A stretch of 64,000 nt of DNA from Leucobacter allii (GCF_022919155.1 NZ_CP095045.1:2356001-2420000), one strand, 5' to 3'; shown: positions 34,879-44,412, counted from the stretch's first letter. Numbers and translations: made by a program. Notes: a model not told the origin generated them from the sequence alone.

Positions 34879-35871
34879 TCAGCGGGCGAGGGCGTCTGCG
34901 ACCGCCGCGTCGATCTCGGGGAAGCGGAACGCGAACCCCGCCTCCGTCAGGCGGGCCGGCAGCACCCACCGGCTCTTGAGGATCAGCTCGGTCTCCGTCC
35001 GGATCCCGAGGGCGCCGAGCTCGAGCATCCACCGCGGCAGCGACGGCCCGACTGCGGCGCCGACCGCACGGCGGACGACGCGCATGAACGTCGCGTTGTC
35101 GACCGGATGCGGGGCCGCCGCGTTCACGGGCCCCATCAACTCGGGCGTCGCCTCCAGGAAGTCGAGGATGCGTGCGGCGTCCTCGACATGGATCCAGCTG
35201 AATCGCTGCTTCCCGTCACGCGCGCCCGGCAGGTGCGCCGTGCCCGCCTCCCGGCGTCGACGGCCCACCGGCCACCGGCCGTCGTGCTGCGCGCCGCCGA
35301 GGCCGAGCCGCGCGAGCGTCCGCAGCGGCCCGAGCACGCCGCCGATGCCCGGGGCGAGCTCGGGACCGAGCACGATGGCGCTGCGGAGCGCGACGCGCCG
35401 AGTGCCGCGCAGCTCTCCGTGGAGCAGCGCGGCCTCCCAGGCGCGGGCGACGTCGACGGAGAAGCCGGCGCCGAGTTCCCCCGAAGCCTCGGTCATCGGC
35501 CGATCCTCCGCGTGCCGGTAGATCGTGGCGGTCGAGGAGTTCACCCAGAGCTCGGGCGGACGGTCCGCCGCGCCGATCGCGCGGTGCAGCGCCGCGGTGG
35601 TCTCGGTCCGCGACCGGAGGATCTCCGCCCGGTTCGCCGGGGTGTAGCGGCAGTTCACGCTCTTCCCGGCGAGCCCGACGACGAGCGCGGCCCCGTCGAC
35701 CGCGGCGGCGATCCCGGCCGTATCGTCCCAGACGAGGTCCGCGCCCGAGCGGCCGATCGTGACGACCTCGCGCCCCTGCACGGTGTACCGGTGCTGCAGA
35801 TGCCGGCCCATGAAGCCCGATGCGCCGCCGATCACCACGCGGCCGGTGCGCGTCTCCCCGCCGCCGATCAT
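34879..35871 (-). CDS. TIGR01777-type NAD-dependent epimerase (DUF1731)
   Basis: A 330-residue extended SDR protein. The nucleotide-binding turn is VVIGGASGFMGRHL (GxxGxxG), with VNCRYTPANRAEILRSRTET, NSSTATIYRHAEDRPMTE and RFSWIHVEDAARILDFLEAT, the usual TIGR01777 signatures. The YxxxK pair is weak, as in many relatives. The C-terminal DUF1731 region (SRWVLPARLTEAGFAFRFPE) is present. The substrate is unknown. Its start overlaps the stop of the DUF4166 gene (ATGA), so the two are co-translated, a pairing seen in other Actinobacteria as I recall. Confidence 0.88.
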   Translation of the reverse strand: MIGGGETRTGRVVIGGASGFMGRHLQHRYTVQGREVVTIGRSGADLVWDDTAGIAAAVDGAALVVGLAGKSVNCRYTPANRAEILRSRTETTAALHRAIGAADRPPELWVNSSTATIYRHAEDRPMTEASGELGAGFSVDVARAWEAALLHGELRGTRRVALRSAIVLGPELAPGIGGVLGPLRTLARLGLGGAQHDGRWPVGRRRREAGTAHLPGARDGKQRFSWIHVEDAARILDFLEATPELMGPVNAAAPHPVDNATFMRVVRRAVGAAVGPSLPRWMLELGALGIRTETELILKSRWVLPARLTEAGFAFRFPEIDAAVADALAR

Positions 35872-36626
35872 GCCCGCCCGGCGTCCTCGGCGCCGGCGAT
35901 GCCGATGCCGACGGTGCCGACGCCGATGCCGTTCCCGTTGCCGATGCCGTCGTCGGCGTCTTCGGCGATGACGCCGTCGGTATCGAAGCCGGCACCGATG
36001 TCGGCATCCTCGATGATCCGGTACCGGAACGACCCGCTGTACCCGTAGATTCGCCCGACCACGGGCATGTCGATCGTGACGTCGACCCGTTGCACGCCCG
36101 CCGCCTCGTCGAAGCGCTCGTGCAGTCGGATCACGGGGGCGATCGCCCGCGGCAGGCGCAGCATGCGCCCGACGATCCGGATCCCGACGGCGCGACTGCG
36201 CAGTCGCAGGCCGCCGTCCGCGACGGAGAGGTCGAAGCTCGCGACGATCGCGCCGGACGGGCCGAGCTCGTCCACGAGCCCGCCGTGCGCATTGCGTCCG
36301 ACGGCATCGCGCATCGTCCAGGTTCCCCCGGGCAGCGCGAGATCCCGCGTGCTCACCACTCGCCCGTCCGCGATCCGGTTGACGATGCGGAAGGGCACCT
36401 CGCGCGCCCAGCCGGCGTGCGCGATCCCGGCGCGCTGCAGCGGGAGGAGGAGCGGCCGCAGCCAGCGACGCGGCGTGCCGACGCTCGCGAAGGTCCCCTC
36501 GCCGACGCCGGCCCGCCCGGCGGGGATCCCGGAGAAGTAGCTCCGCAGCACCGGGTGCAGCTCGGCGACGCGCGCGCCGAGCGCTCGGGCGTACGGCGAG
36601 TCGTTCCGGGGCTCCTCCGGGGGCAT
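35868..36626 (-). CDS. DUF4166 domain-containing protein with glycine-rich tail
   Basis: A 252-residue protein. Residues 1-205 are the DUF4166 domain: SPYARALGARVAELHPVLRS, GEGTFASVGTPRRWLRPLLL and LPGGTWTMRDAVGRN. The last about 45 residues are a low-complexity acidic/Gly tail (EDADDGIGNGNGIGVGTVGI) encoded by a degenerate GCCGATGCCGACG-type repeat, not typical of the domain. TAGCCT lies exactly 6 nt before the ATG. The function is unknown, but coupling to the epimerase suggests a shared pathway. Confidence 0.85.
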   Translation of the reverse strand: MPPEEPRNDSPYARALGARVAELHPVLRSYFSGIPAGRAGVGEGTFASVGTPRRWLRPLLLPLQRAGIAHAGWAREVPFRIVNRIADGRVVSTRDLALPGGTWTMRDAVGRNAHGGLVDELGPSGAIVASFDLSVADGGLRLRSRAVGIRIVGRMLRLPRAIAPVIRLHERFDEAAGVQRVDVTIDMPVVGRIYGYSGSFRYRIIEDADIGAGFDTDGVIAEDADDGIGNGNGIGVGTVGIGIAGAEDAGRA

Positions 36627-36750
36627 GCCCCGAGGCTAGCAGTCACCCGGGAACGCGGACACCCGGGAACCCGGGAACGCCGACACGCGGCAGTTCGCCC
36701 GATCCCGGGGCCGGGATCGCCCGATCCCGGCCCCGACGCGCCCCGATGCG

Positions 36751-38133
36751 CTACGGGGTGTCGAGCAGCTCCGTGACGAGCGCCGCGATCTCGCTCCGCT
36801 CCGAACGGGTCAGCGTGACGTGCCCGAACAGCCGGTGCCCCTTCAGCCGCTCGATCACCGCGGCGATCCCGTCGTACCGCCCCACGCGGAGGTTGTCGCG
36901 CTGCGCGACGTCGTGCGTGAGGACGACGCGGGAGTTCTGCCCGATCCGGCTGAGCATCGTGAGCAGCACGCCGCGCTCGAGCGATTGCGCCTCATCGACG
37001 ATCACGAAGGCATCGTGCAGCGAGCGGCCGCGGATGTGCGTGAGCGGCAGCACCTCGACGAGGTTCCGCGCGACGACCTCGTCGAGGACGTTCTCGGAGA
37101 CGATCGATCCGAGCGTGTCGAAGACGGCCTGCGCCCACGGGTTCATCTTCTCCTGGTGGTCGCCCGGCAGGTATCCGAGCTCCTGCCCGCCGACCGCGTA
37201 GAGCGGGCGGAAGACCATGACCTTGCGATGCTGCCTGCGCTCGAGCACCGCCTCCAGCCCCGCGGCGAGCGCGAGCGCAGACTTGCCCGTCCCCGCGCTG
37301 CCGCCGAGCGACACGATGCCGACCTGCGGGTCGAGCAGCAGGTCGATCGCGAGCCGTTGCTCGGCGCTGCGCCCGCTCACGCCGAAGACCTCGCGGTCCC
37401 CGCGGACGAGGTGCAGCGAGCCGGGGCCGTCCACGCGGCCAAGTGCGGATCCGCGCGTCGAGGTCAGCACGAGCCCCGTGCCGCGCGGCAGCTCGTCGAG
37501 CCCTGCGACGTCGTCGAGCCGCTCGTCCTCCCAGAGCAGCTGCATCGCGGTCTCGTCGAGCTCGAGCGCTGCGGTGCCGGTGTACGCGTCGTCCCTGGCG
37601 AGCTCGGCGCGGTACTCCTCGGAGCCGAGGCCGAGCGCGGCGGCCTTCAGCCGCATGGGCAGGTCCTTCGAGACCACCGTGACGTCCTGGCCCTCGGAGG
37701 CGAGGTTCTGCGCGACGGCCAGAATACGCGTGTCGTTGTCCCCGAGCCGCATGCCGCTCGGTAGCGCGTCGAGGCTCGAGTGGTTGAGCTCGACCCGCAC
37801 GGTGCCGCCCGCGTCGCCGACCGGCACGGGGAAGTCGAGGCGGAGGTGCCGCCCGCGGAGCTCGTCGAGGATCCGGAGCGCGCGGCGGGCGAAGTATCCG
37901 AGCTCGGGATCCTGCCGCTTCTTCTCGAGTTCCATCACGACGACGACGGGCAGCACCACGGAGTGCTCGGCGAAGCGGAACAGGGCCGCCGGGTCGCTCA
38001 GCAGGACCGAGGTGTCGAGCACGTAGCAGCGCTGATCCTGGTCCGCCGACGGGCGGTGCGCGTCGCCGGCGCTCGCCTCGGGGGCGTCGGCGGGGTGCGC
38101 TGCGGGGGGTGCGGGGTGTTGGAACTCGGCCAC
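36751..38133 (-). CDS. phoH2: PIN-PhoH2 family RNase/ATPase
   Basis: The 460-residue protein fuses an N-terminal PIN RNase domain ([46 protein letters not shown]) to a C-terminal PhoH ATPase. The ATPase has Walker [33 protein letters not shown] and Walker [14 protein letters not shown]. PhoH2 proteins act as RNA helicase/RNases in mycobacteria. GTG at 38133 is chosen because AGAGGAG lies 7 nt upstream. The PIN domain starts about 45 residues later. Two perfect hairpins lie in the probable 5' leader. Confidence 0.93.
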   Translation of the reverse strand: MAEFQHPAPPAAHPADAPEASAGDAHRPSADQDQRCYVLDTSVLLSDPAALFRFAEHSVVLPVVVVMELEKKRQDPELGYFARRALRILDELRGRHLRLDFPVPVGDAGGTVRVELNHSSLDALPSGMRLGDNDTRILAVAQNLASEGQDVTVVSKDLPMRLKAAALGLGSEEYRAELARDDAYTGTAALELDETAMQLLWEDERLDDVAGLDELPRGTGLVLTSTRGSALGRVDGPGSLHLVRGDREVFGVSGRSAEQRLAIDLLLDPQVGIVSLGGSAGTGKSALALAAGLEAVLERRQHRKVMVFRPLYAVGGQELGYLPGDHQEKMNPWAQAVFDTLGSIVSENVLDEVVARNLVEVLPLTHIRGRSLHDAFVIVDEAQSLERGVLLTMLSRIGQNSRVVLTHDVAQRDNLRVGRYDGIAAVIERLKGHRLFGHVTLTRSERSEIAALVTELLDTP

Positions 38134-38503
38134 GGGTCGCTCCTCTTGCTTGCCACGGCTCCTGCGTGTCACCGAAGCCGAGGCGGCTTCGGCGGCCGGT
38201 CGTCCGGGATGCTGCTGCGCCCCGGGGATCGGTCCGCCCATCGGGCACCCTGCCCGATGCCTCACACGCTACGCCGCGATCCGCGAAACCTTTCCCGTGA
38301 CACGCATCCCGCGCGTGAACTTCTCGTGACGGCCCCGAGAACGCACGGCGTCGTCGGCCTCCGACCCGGGTCGCGGGCGAGCCGAGGGGCGGGTCTCGCG
38401 AACGCGGCGCGCGGGGCCTTCCTTCTCCGGTATCCTGTTGGCTGCGATACCACAGTCGGGGGCCGCGTCGCAGCCTCCGGGTAACACTCTGAAGGAGCAC
38501 CGC
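38134..38503. promoter_or_regulatory. Divergent phoH2/mtnA control region with three hairpins
   Basis: For phoH2, TAGCGT (reverse strand, 38266-38271) would start RNA near 38259. Perfect 9-bp hairpins then lie at 38239-38259 (CATCGGGCA/TGCCCGATG, loop CCC) and 38172-38192 (CCGAAGCCG/CGGCTTCGG, loop AGG) in the leader. For mtnA, TATCCT (38431-38436) would start RNA near 38443, where GGCTGCGA (38440-38447) pairs with TCGCAGCC (38468-38475). GAAGGAG precedes the TTG start. No known riboswitch class was recognised. Confidence 0.55.
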
Positions 38504-39547
38504 TTGCGCACGATCGACTGGGTCGACGGGGCCATCGAACTCATTGATCAGACCCTGCTCCCGCAGACGGTCGAGATGCGACGCGTCACCGAGCTCCCCG
38601 AGCTCATCGACGACATCCAGCGCCTCGCCGTGCGCGGGGCGCCGGCGCTGGGCGTCGCGGGCGCGCTCGGCGTCGCCCTCATCACCGCGAGCGTGCGCGC
38701 CGAGCTCGGGGACGCCGAGCTCGACGCCGAGGAGGTCCGCCGCCAGGCCGCGCTGCTGCGGGAGGCGCGGCCGACCGCCGTGAACCTCTCCTGGGGGGTG
38801 GACCGCGCCCTCGCCAAGCTCCCGGAGGGCGCCGACGCCGTCCTCACCGAGGCGCTCGCCATCCGCGACGAGGACATCGCCGCCTGCATCTCCATGGGGC
38901 TGCGCGGCGCCGATCTCACGCGGGAGCTGACCGCGAAGGACCGCGTGCGCGTCATGACCATCTGCAACACCGGCAGCCTCGCCACGGTGGAGCGCGGCAC
39001 CGCGCTCGGCGCCATCCAGACGCTCCTCGAGCAGGGCGCGCTCGAGGAGGCGTTCCCGCTCGAGACCCGTCCGCTGCTCCAGGGCGCCCGGCTCACGGCG
39101 TGGGAGTTGCAGCGCATGGAGGCGCCCTTCCGCCTCCTCATCGACTCGGCCGGGCCGTTCCTCCTCTCGCGGGGCATCGCCGACGCCGTCTTCATCGGCG
39201 CCGATCGTATCGCCGCGAACGGCGACACCGCGAACAAGGTGGGATCCTTCTCCCTCGCTCTCGCGGCGCAGCACGCCGGCGTGCCCTTCATCGTGGTCGC
39301 CCCCGAGTCGACGATCGACATGTCGACCGCGAGCGGGGCGGACATCGAGATCGAGGACCGGGGCGTCGACGAGGTCGCCGGCTTCGCCGGCGTCCGCACC
39401 GCCCCCGCAGGCATCGGCGCCGTGAACCCGGCCTTCGACGTCACCCCGCACGAGCTCATCACAGCTATCGTCACCGAGCGCCGCGTGATCCGCCCCGCCG
39501 CGGGCGAGACGCTCGCCGGGGTGCCGTTCGAGGACCTGCGCGCCTAA
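38504..39547 (+). CDS. mtnA: S-methyl-5-thioribose-1-phosphate isomerase
   Basis: A 347-residue MtnA, which converts methylthioribose 1-phosphate to methylthioribulose 1-phosphate in methionine salvage. Family motifs are DIQRLAVRGAPALGVAGAL, NLSWGVDRALAKL, MTICNTGSLATVERGTALG with the catalytic cysteine, and FIGADRIAANGDTANKVGSF with the catalytic aspartate. The TTG start at 38504 is supported by GAAGGAG 7 nt upstream. No other mtn gene is in the window. A BMP-type ABC importer starts 54 bp downstream. Confidence 0.95.
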   Translation: MRTIDWVDGAIELIDQTLLPQTVEMRRVTELPELIDDIQRLAVRGAPALGVAGALGVALITASVRAELGDAELDAEEVRRQAALLREARPTAVNLSWGVDRALAKLPEGADAVLTEALAIRDEDIAACISMGLRGADLTRELTAKDRVRVMTICNTGSLATVERGTALGAIQTLLEQGALEEAFPLETRPLLQGARLTAWELQRMEAPFRLLIDSAGPFLLSRGIADAVFIGADRIAANGDTANKVGSFSLALAAQHAGVPFIVVAPESTIDMSTASGADIEIEDRGVDEVAGFAGVRTAPAGIGAVNPAFDVTPHELITAIVTERRVIRPAAGETLAGVPFEDLRA

Positions 39548-39601
39548 GCTCATCCCAACCCCGCTGCGCTCCGCAGCATCCCACCCCCGAAAGGACCGGA
39601 C

Positions 39602-40657
39602 ATGTTCCTCACCAAGCGTCGCGCCCGCGCGGCCCTGATCGCGGGCGCGGCCTCCGCCGCGCTCCTGCTCACCTCCTGCGCGGGCGGCGGCTCCGACGCC
39701 GGCGGCTCCGACGCGGCCGCCGACGGCCCGAGCTTCATCTACATCACGAGCGACCCGATCGGTCAGAACGAGTTCCTGAAGTCCGGCAAGGTGGGCATCG
39801 ACGCCGTCGCGGAGAGCTACGAAGGCACCGCGAAGACCTACGAGTCGAAGGACGACGCGACCCGGCGTTCCAACCTCGAGGCCGCGATCGCCGAGGCCCC
39901 GGAGGTCGTCGTGATGCTCGGCTTCCAGTTCGCCGATGTCGCCAAGGAGCTCGCCGAGCAGAACCCGCAGCAGAAGTTCCTGCTCATCGACACCTTCGTC
40001 GACGGCGCCCCCGAGAACCTGTACCAGGCCACGTTCCGCGAGCAGGAGCCCTCGTACCTCCTCGGCGTCGAGGCCGGCCTCCTCACCCAGGCCGACAAGG
40101 TCGGCTCGGTGCTCTCCGTCGACAACGAGCTGCTCCGCAAGTACTCGGACGGCTTCGCGGAGGGCGCGAAGAGCGTCAACTCCGCCGTCGACACCGTCGA
40201 GCCGCAGATCATCGGCGGCGAGAACCCCTTCGCCGACCCCGCACGCGGCAAGGAGCAGGCGCTCGCCTTCGCGTCCACCGGCGTCGACCAGGTGTTCGCC
40301 GTGGGCGCCGCCTCCAACGGCGGCATCATCGAGGCCGCGGCCGAGAAGGGCTTCTCGACCTACGGCGTCGACGCGAACCAGTGCGACCTCGCCCCCGGCT
40401 CCGTCGTCGACGGCACCGTCAAGGCCGTGAACAAGGTCGTCGAGACCGTCGTCGGCGAGATCATGGACGGCACGAGCTCCGCCGAGGCGACGAGCTCCTT
40501 CGGCCTCAAGGAGGAGGGCATGACCGTCGTCAGCCTCACCGAGGACGCCGCCGACTCCGGCTGCACCGTGATGGAGAACGCGGACGTGCTCGCGCAGGTC
40601 GAGGAGACCCGCGATGCCATCGTCAGCGGCGAGCTCGAGATCGCCTCGGCGAAGTGA
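39602..40657 (+). CDS. BMP family ABC transporter substrate-binding lipoprotein
   Basis: A 351-residue BMP/Med-family binding protein. Signal peptide FLTKRRARAALIAGAASAAL ends in LLTSC (lipobox, C22). The mature part shows FIYITSDPIGQNEFLKSGKV, VVVMLGFQFADVAKELAEQN, FREQEPSYLLGVEAGLLTQA and DQVFAVGAASNGGIIEAAAE. Known members bind nucleosides (PnrA, BmpA). Its place after mtnA suggests a methylthio-nucleoside or related ligand (inference). A 13-bp perfect stem-loop lies between it and the ATPase gene. Confidence 0.92.
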   Translation: MFLTKRRARAALIAGAASAALLLTSCAGGGSDAGGSDAAADGPSFIYITSDPIGQNEFLKSGKVGIDAVAESYEGTAKTYESKDDATRRSNLEAAIAEAPEVVVMLGFQFADVAKELAEQNPQQKFLLIDTFVDGAPENLYQATFREQEPSYLLGVEAGLLTQADKVGSVLSVDNELLRKYSDGFAEGAKSVNSAVDTVEPQIIGGENPFADPARGKEQALAFASTGVDQVFAVGAASNGGIIEAAAEKGFSTYGVDANQCDLAPGSVVDGTVKAVNKVVETVVGEIMDGTSSAEATSSFGLKEEGMTVVSLTEDAADSGCTVMENADVLAQVEETRDAIVSGELEIASAK

Positions 40658-40664
40658 CCCGCCG

Positions 40665-40695
40665 GCCGGGGCGGATCCGCGCGATCCGCCCCGGC
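40665..40695 (+). terminator. Intercistronic stem-loop after BMP gene
   Basis: GCCGGGGCGGATC (40665-40677) pairs perfectly with GATCCGCCCCGGC (40683-40695) around CGCGC, 8 nt after the stop. Same position and style as the hairpin after the binding-protein gene at 25975. Confidence 0.7.
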
Positions 40696-40727
40696 TCGTC
40701 CCCATCCCCGAATCCGAAGGAGCGAGC

Positions 40728-42338
40728 ATGGCATCGGAAGTCTCCATGCGCGGCATCACGAAGCGCTTCCCCGGCGTGCTCGCCGACGACGACGTCGACT
40801 TCGAGGTCGAGACCGGGGAGATCCACGCGCTCATGGGCGAGAACGGCGCAGGCAAGTCGATCCTCATGTCGATCCTCGCGGGGGTGTACCAGCCTGACGC
40901 GGGAGAGATCCGCATCCGCGGCGAGCTCCGCAGGATCGCGTCCCCGCTGGACGCCATCGACGCCGGCATCGGCATGGTGTTCCAGTCCTTCAAGCTCTTC
41001 CCCTCGCTCACCATCGCCGAGAACGTGGTCTTCCGCAGCGAGCCCACGAGGCGCGGGCTCATCGATCGCCAGGCGGCGAACCGCGAGGTCGCGGCGATCG
41101 CCGAGCGCTACGGCCTCCAGATCGACCCGTCGGCGCGCGTCGACAGCGTCCCCGTCGGCGTGCTGCAGCGCGTCGAGATCGTGAAGGCGCTCTACCGCGA
41201 CGCCCGCGTCCTGATCCTCGACGAGCCCACCGCCGTGCTCACCCCGCAGGAGACCGAGCGCCTCTTCGACGTGCTGCGCGCGCTCAAGGCCGACGGCCGC
41301 ACCATCATCCTCATCACCCACAAGCTGGGCGAGGTCATGGCCATCTCGGATCGGGTCACCGTGCTGCGCGACGGCCGCAACGTCGCCCAGCTCGTCACCG
41401 CCGACAGCTCCCCCGCCGAGATCACCCGGCACATGACCGGTCGCGACGTGGACCTCACGACCCCGCCGCCGGCGCTCGCCCCCGGGGAGACCGCCCTCGA
41501 GGTGCGCGGCGTGACCGTCCCGGGATCGGGCGGCCGCGACGCCGTCGCCGACGCCTCCCTCGCCGTGCGCGCCGGCGAGGTCGTCGGCATCGCCGGCGTC
41601 GCCGGCAACGGACAGGTGGAGCTCGCGGAGGCGATCATCGGCATGCGTCGCACGAGCGCCGGCAGCATCGCCGTGCGCGGGCGCGAGCTCGGCGCCGCGA
41701 CCATCGCCCAGCGGCGCGACGGCGGGATCGCCTACATCCCCGAGGACCGCCACGCGGTCGGCAGCGCCGGCACCGCCGACGCGATCGACAACCTCGCGCT
41801 CGGCCACCACCGCGCGGCCCCGATCCTACGTCGCGGGCTCCTCTCCCGCTCCGCCATGGCCGAGCACGCGAAGCGCCTCATCGCCCGGTTCGGCGTGAAG
41901 ATCGCGAGCCCCGCGACGCCCGTCGGCACCCTCTCCGGCGGCAACCTGCAGAAGGTGGTCGTCGCCCGCGAGCTCGACTACGGCTCGCCGGTGCTCATCG
42001 CCGAGCAGCCGACCCGCGGCGTCGACATCGGCGCCATCGAGTCGATCCACCGGGAGCTCTGCGAGTACCGCGACGCCGGCGGCGCGCTGCTGCTCATCTC
42101 CGCCGAGCTCAGCGAGATCCTCTCGCTCTCCTCGCGGATCCTCGTGATGTTCGAGGGGCGCATCGTCGCCGAGGTGCCGAAGGCGGAGGCCACGGAGGCG
42201 CTCCTCGGCCTCTACATGGCGGGGCACGAGCCGGAGGCCCGGCACCGGCCCGCCGGGCTGGTCAGCGCATCCGCGGGAGCCGACCCGGCAGCCGGCGCAG
42301 GCGCGGCGCAGGCCGTGCAGAAGGGAAGCGAGCAGTGA
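40728..42338 (+). CDS. Nucleoside-type ABC transporter ATP-binding protein
   Basis: A 536-residue tandem ATPase (YufO-like). Domain 1: Walker A GENGAGKSILMSIL (Ile where Thr is usual after the Mg-binding Ser), Walker B VLILDEPTAVLTPQE, H-loop IILITHKLGEV. Its signature is degenerate (SVPVGVLQRVEIVKAL). Domain 2: weak Walker A GIAGVAGNGQVELAEAI, signature TLSGGNLQKVVVAREL, and VLIAEQPTRGVDIGAIESIH. This fits BMP-family importers. GAAGGAG precedes ATG at 40728. The TGA overlaps the next GTG. Confidence 0.94.
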   Translation: MASEVSMRGITKRFPGVLADDDVDFEVETGEIHALMGENGAGKSILMSILAGVYQPDAGEIRIRGELRRIASPLDAIDAGIGMVFQSFKLFPSLTIAENVVFRSEPTRRGLIDRQAANREVAAIAERYGLQIDPSARVDSVPVGVLQRVEIVKALYRDARVLILDEPTAVLTPQETERLFDVLRALKADGRTIILITHKLGEVMAISDRVTVLRDGRNVAQLVTADSSPAEITRHMTGRDVDLTTPPPALAPGETALEVRGVTVPGSGGRDAVADASLAVRAGEVVGIAGVAGNGQVELAEAIIGMRRTSAGSIAVRGRELGAATIAQRRDGGIAYIPEDRHAVGSAGTADAIDNLALGHHRAAPILRRGLLSRSAMAEHAKRLIARFGVKIASPATPVGTLSGGNLQKVVVARELDYGSPVLIAEQPTRGVDIGAIESIHRELCEYRDAGGALLLISAELSEILSLSSRILVMFEGRIVAEVPKAEATEALLGLYMAGHEPEARHRPAGLVSASAGADPAAGAGAAQAVQKGSEQ

Positions 42339-43501
42339 CCGCAGCGGACACCGGGGCCGGACCCCGCACAGCGATCGCCGGCGTCGGTCGCTGGCTCGCG
42401 GGGCCGATCCCCATCTCGATCGTCCTCGCGCTGCTCATCGGCGCGTGCTTCATGCTCGTGGCCGGCGTCGATCCGCTGAGCGGCTACGCCGCGATGCTGC
42501 AGGGCTCCTTCGGATCGGGAGCGGGCCTCGCGAACACGATCGCCCGGGCGATCCCCATCATCGGGATCGGCATCGCGATCGCGATCGCCTTCCGCGCCGG
42601 CGTGCTGAACCTCGGCACCGAGGGGCAGGCGGGCCTCGGAGCGGTCGCCGGCGGCGTCGTCGCCCTGACGGTGCCGGGCCCCGCGATCCTCGTCATCCCC
42701 CTCGCGATCGTCGCCGCCGTCGCCGCGGGCGCCGCGTGGGGGCTCATCGCCGCGCTGCTGCAGAACCTGCTCGGCGTGCCCGTGCTCCTCTCGACGCTGC
42801 TGCTGAACTACCCGGCGCGCTACTTCTCCTCCTGGCTCATCCGCTTCAAGCTCGACGACCCCGACTCCGACCTCGTCGCGTCCCGCCCGCTCCCCGAGTC
42901 GGGGCAGCTCTCCCTCCTCGTGCCGAAGGACTCCGCCTTCGCCGAGACGCTGCGGGGCGTCTTCGGCCCGACGGGCCCCGTCACCGCGGTGCTCACCGGC
43001 GTCAACTGGTCGCTCGTCATCCTCATCGTCGTGGTCGCCGGGGCGATCTTCATGAACCGCCGCACGCGCTTCGGTTTCGAGTCGGGGCTCAGCGGTCAGA
43101 ACGCGGAGTTCGTGCGCTACAGCGGTGTGCAGCCCGGACCGCTCGTGCTGCGCACGATGGCGCTCTCCGGCGGTCTCGCCGGGCTCTTCGGGCTGCTGCT
43201 CACCATCGGCGCCCCGAGCACCAGGCTCATCGAGGGGTACTTCATCCAGACGAACTTCGCGTGGACCGCCCTGCTCGTGACGCTGCTGGCGCTCTACCGG
43301 CCCCTCGGCATCGTCGTCGCGGGGCTCTTCTTCGCGGCCATCATGGTCGGCAGCGACGCGATGGGGCGCGAGCTCGGGCTCTCGCCGCAGATCGCCGCCG
43401 TGATCCAGGCGCTCGTCATCATCCTGCTCGCGTTCCGGGTCGCGCTCCCCCGCATCCGACGCAGACGCGCGGCGGCCGAGGCGAAGGAGACCGCACGATG
43501 A
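42335..43501 (+). CDS. Nucleoside-type ABC transporter permease 1
   Basis: A 388-residue polytopic permease (YufP-like). Segments include ISIVLALLIGACFMLVAGVD, then AIPIIGIGIAIAIAFRAGVL and NLGTEGQAGLGAVAGGVVAL. The NLGTEGQ motif is characteristic of this family. LRTMALSGGLAGLFGLLLTI lies later. GTG at 42335 overlaps the ATPase stop (GTGA) and its own TGA overlaps the next ATG, so all three are translationally coupled. Forms a heterodimeric channel with the next permease. Confidence 0.94.
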   Translation: MTAADTGAGPRTAIAGVGRWLAGPIPISIVLALLIGACFMLVAGVDPLSGYAAMLQGSFGSGAGLANTIARAIPIIGIGIAIAIAFRAGVLNLGTEGQAGLGAVAGGVVALTVPGPAILVIPLAIVAAVAAGAAWGLIAALLQNLLGVPVLLSTLLLNYPARYFSSWLIRFKLDDPDSDLVASRPLPESGQLSLLVPKDSAFAETLRGVFGPTGPVTAVLTGVNWSLVILIVVVAGAIFMNRRTRFGFESGLSGQNAEFVRYSGVQPGPLVLRTMALSGGLAGLFGLLLTIGAPSTRLIEGYFIQTNFAWTALLVTLLALYRPLGIVVAGLFFAAIMVGSDAMGRELGLSPQIAAVIQALVIILLAFRVALPRIRRRRAAAEAKETAR

Positions 43502-44412
43502 ACTTCCTCGAGCTGTTCGACCAGGATCTCATCTCCTCCGTGCTGCGCGCGCTGATCCCGATCCTGCTCGCCGCACTGGGCGGCATGATCGCCGAGCGCG
43601 CCGGCATCTTCAACATCGGCCTCGAGGGCATGCTGCTCGTGGGCACCTTCGCCGCGGTCGCCGCGTCCTACTTCGCGCAGAATTGGATCGTCGGGGTCCT
43701 CGCCGGGATGCTCGCCGGGATGCTGTTCTCGCTGATCCTCGGCTACGGCGCCGTCTATCGCAAGGGCGACCCGATCGTGCTCGCGATCGCGATGAACATC
43801 CTCGCGGTCGGCATGACGAGCTTCCTCCTCGTGGCCATCTTCCAGGTGCAGGGTGTCTTCCAGGACCCCGCGATCGACGGCATCCCCGTGTGGCGGATCC
43901 CCGTGCTCGCCGACATCCCCTGGATCGGGCCGCTGTTCGCCCTCACCCCGCTCGGCTACCTCGCGCTGCTGCTCGTGCCGCTGCTGTGGATCGTGCTCTT
44001 CCGCACGCCGGTGGGGCTGCGGCTGCGCGGTGTGGGCGAGCGGCCGCTCGCCGCCGCGACGATGGGCGTCGACCCGCAGCGCTACCAGCTCGGCGCGGTA
44101 CTCGCCTCGGGCGCGCTCGCGGGGCTCGGCGGCGCGCAGCTCGCCCTCGGCAACGTGGTGCAGTTCACCGAGAACATGTCCGCCGGCCGCGGCTGGATCG
44201 CCGTCGTCGCCGTGATGCTCGCGCGGGCGCACCCGGTCGGCGTGCTCGGCGCGGCGCTGCTCTTCGGCTTCGCGGACGCGATCGGCTTCCGTCTGCAGTC
44301 CTTCGGCCTGCCGCAGCAGCTGACCGATGCCGGTCCGTACGTCGTCACGCTCCTCGTGCTCGTCCTCATGAGCAAGCGCTTCCGCCGCACCCGAGAGGCG
44401 GCGCTCGCGTGA
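43498..44412 (+). CDS. Nucleoside-type ABC transporter permease 2
   Basis: A 304-residue polytopic permease (YufQ-like). It carries LIPILLAALGGMIAERAGIF, then NIGLEGMLLVGTFAAVAASY (the family NxGxEG motif) and FRTPVGLRLRGVGERPLAAA with TMGVDPQRYQ, the coupling loop. GLGGAQLALGNVVQFTENMS and SAGRGWIAVVAVMLARAHP are also typical. It pairs with the 388-residue permease. Its stop overlaps the GTG of the cupin gene. Confidence 0.94.
   Translation: MNFLELFDQDLISSVLRALIPILLAALGGMIAERAGIFNIGLEGMLLVGTFAAVAASYFAQNWIVGVLAGMLAGMLFSLILGYGAVYRKGDPIVLAIAMNILAVGMTSFLLVAIFQVQGVFQDPAIDGIPVWRIPVLADIPWIGPLFALTPLGYLALLLVPLLWIVLFRTPVGLRLRGVGERPLAAATMGVDPQRYQLGAVLASGALAGLGGAQLALGNVVQFTENMSAGRGWIAVVAVMLARAHPVGVLGAALLFGFADAIGFRLQSFGLPQQLTDAGPYVVTLLVLVLMSKRFRRTREAALA

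Noticed and set aside
38440..38503. SAM-type riboswitch ahead of mtnA
   Set aside because: The leader is only about 60 nt and shows a single stem; no SAM-I or SAM-II core elements were seen.
40728..40870. Inactive ATPase because Walker A reads GKSI rather than GKST
   Set aside because: The Lys and Mg-binding Ser are intact. The following Thr is not essential, so loss of function is not supported.
36992..41062. A 1356-codon open frame on the reverse strand
   Set aside because: It is antisense to phoH2, mtnA and the BMP operon, all clearly coding. Very high GC leaves few stops, and the translation is low-complexity Arg/Ala/Gly.
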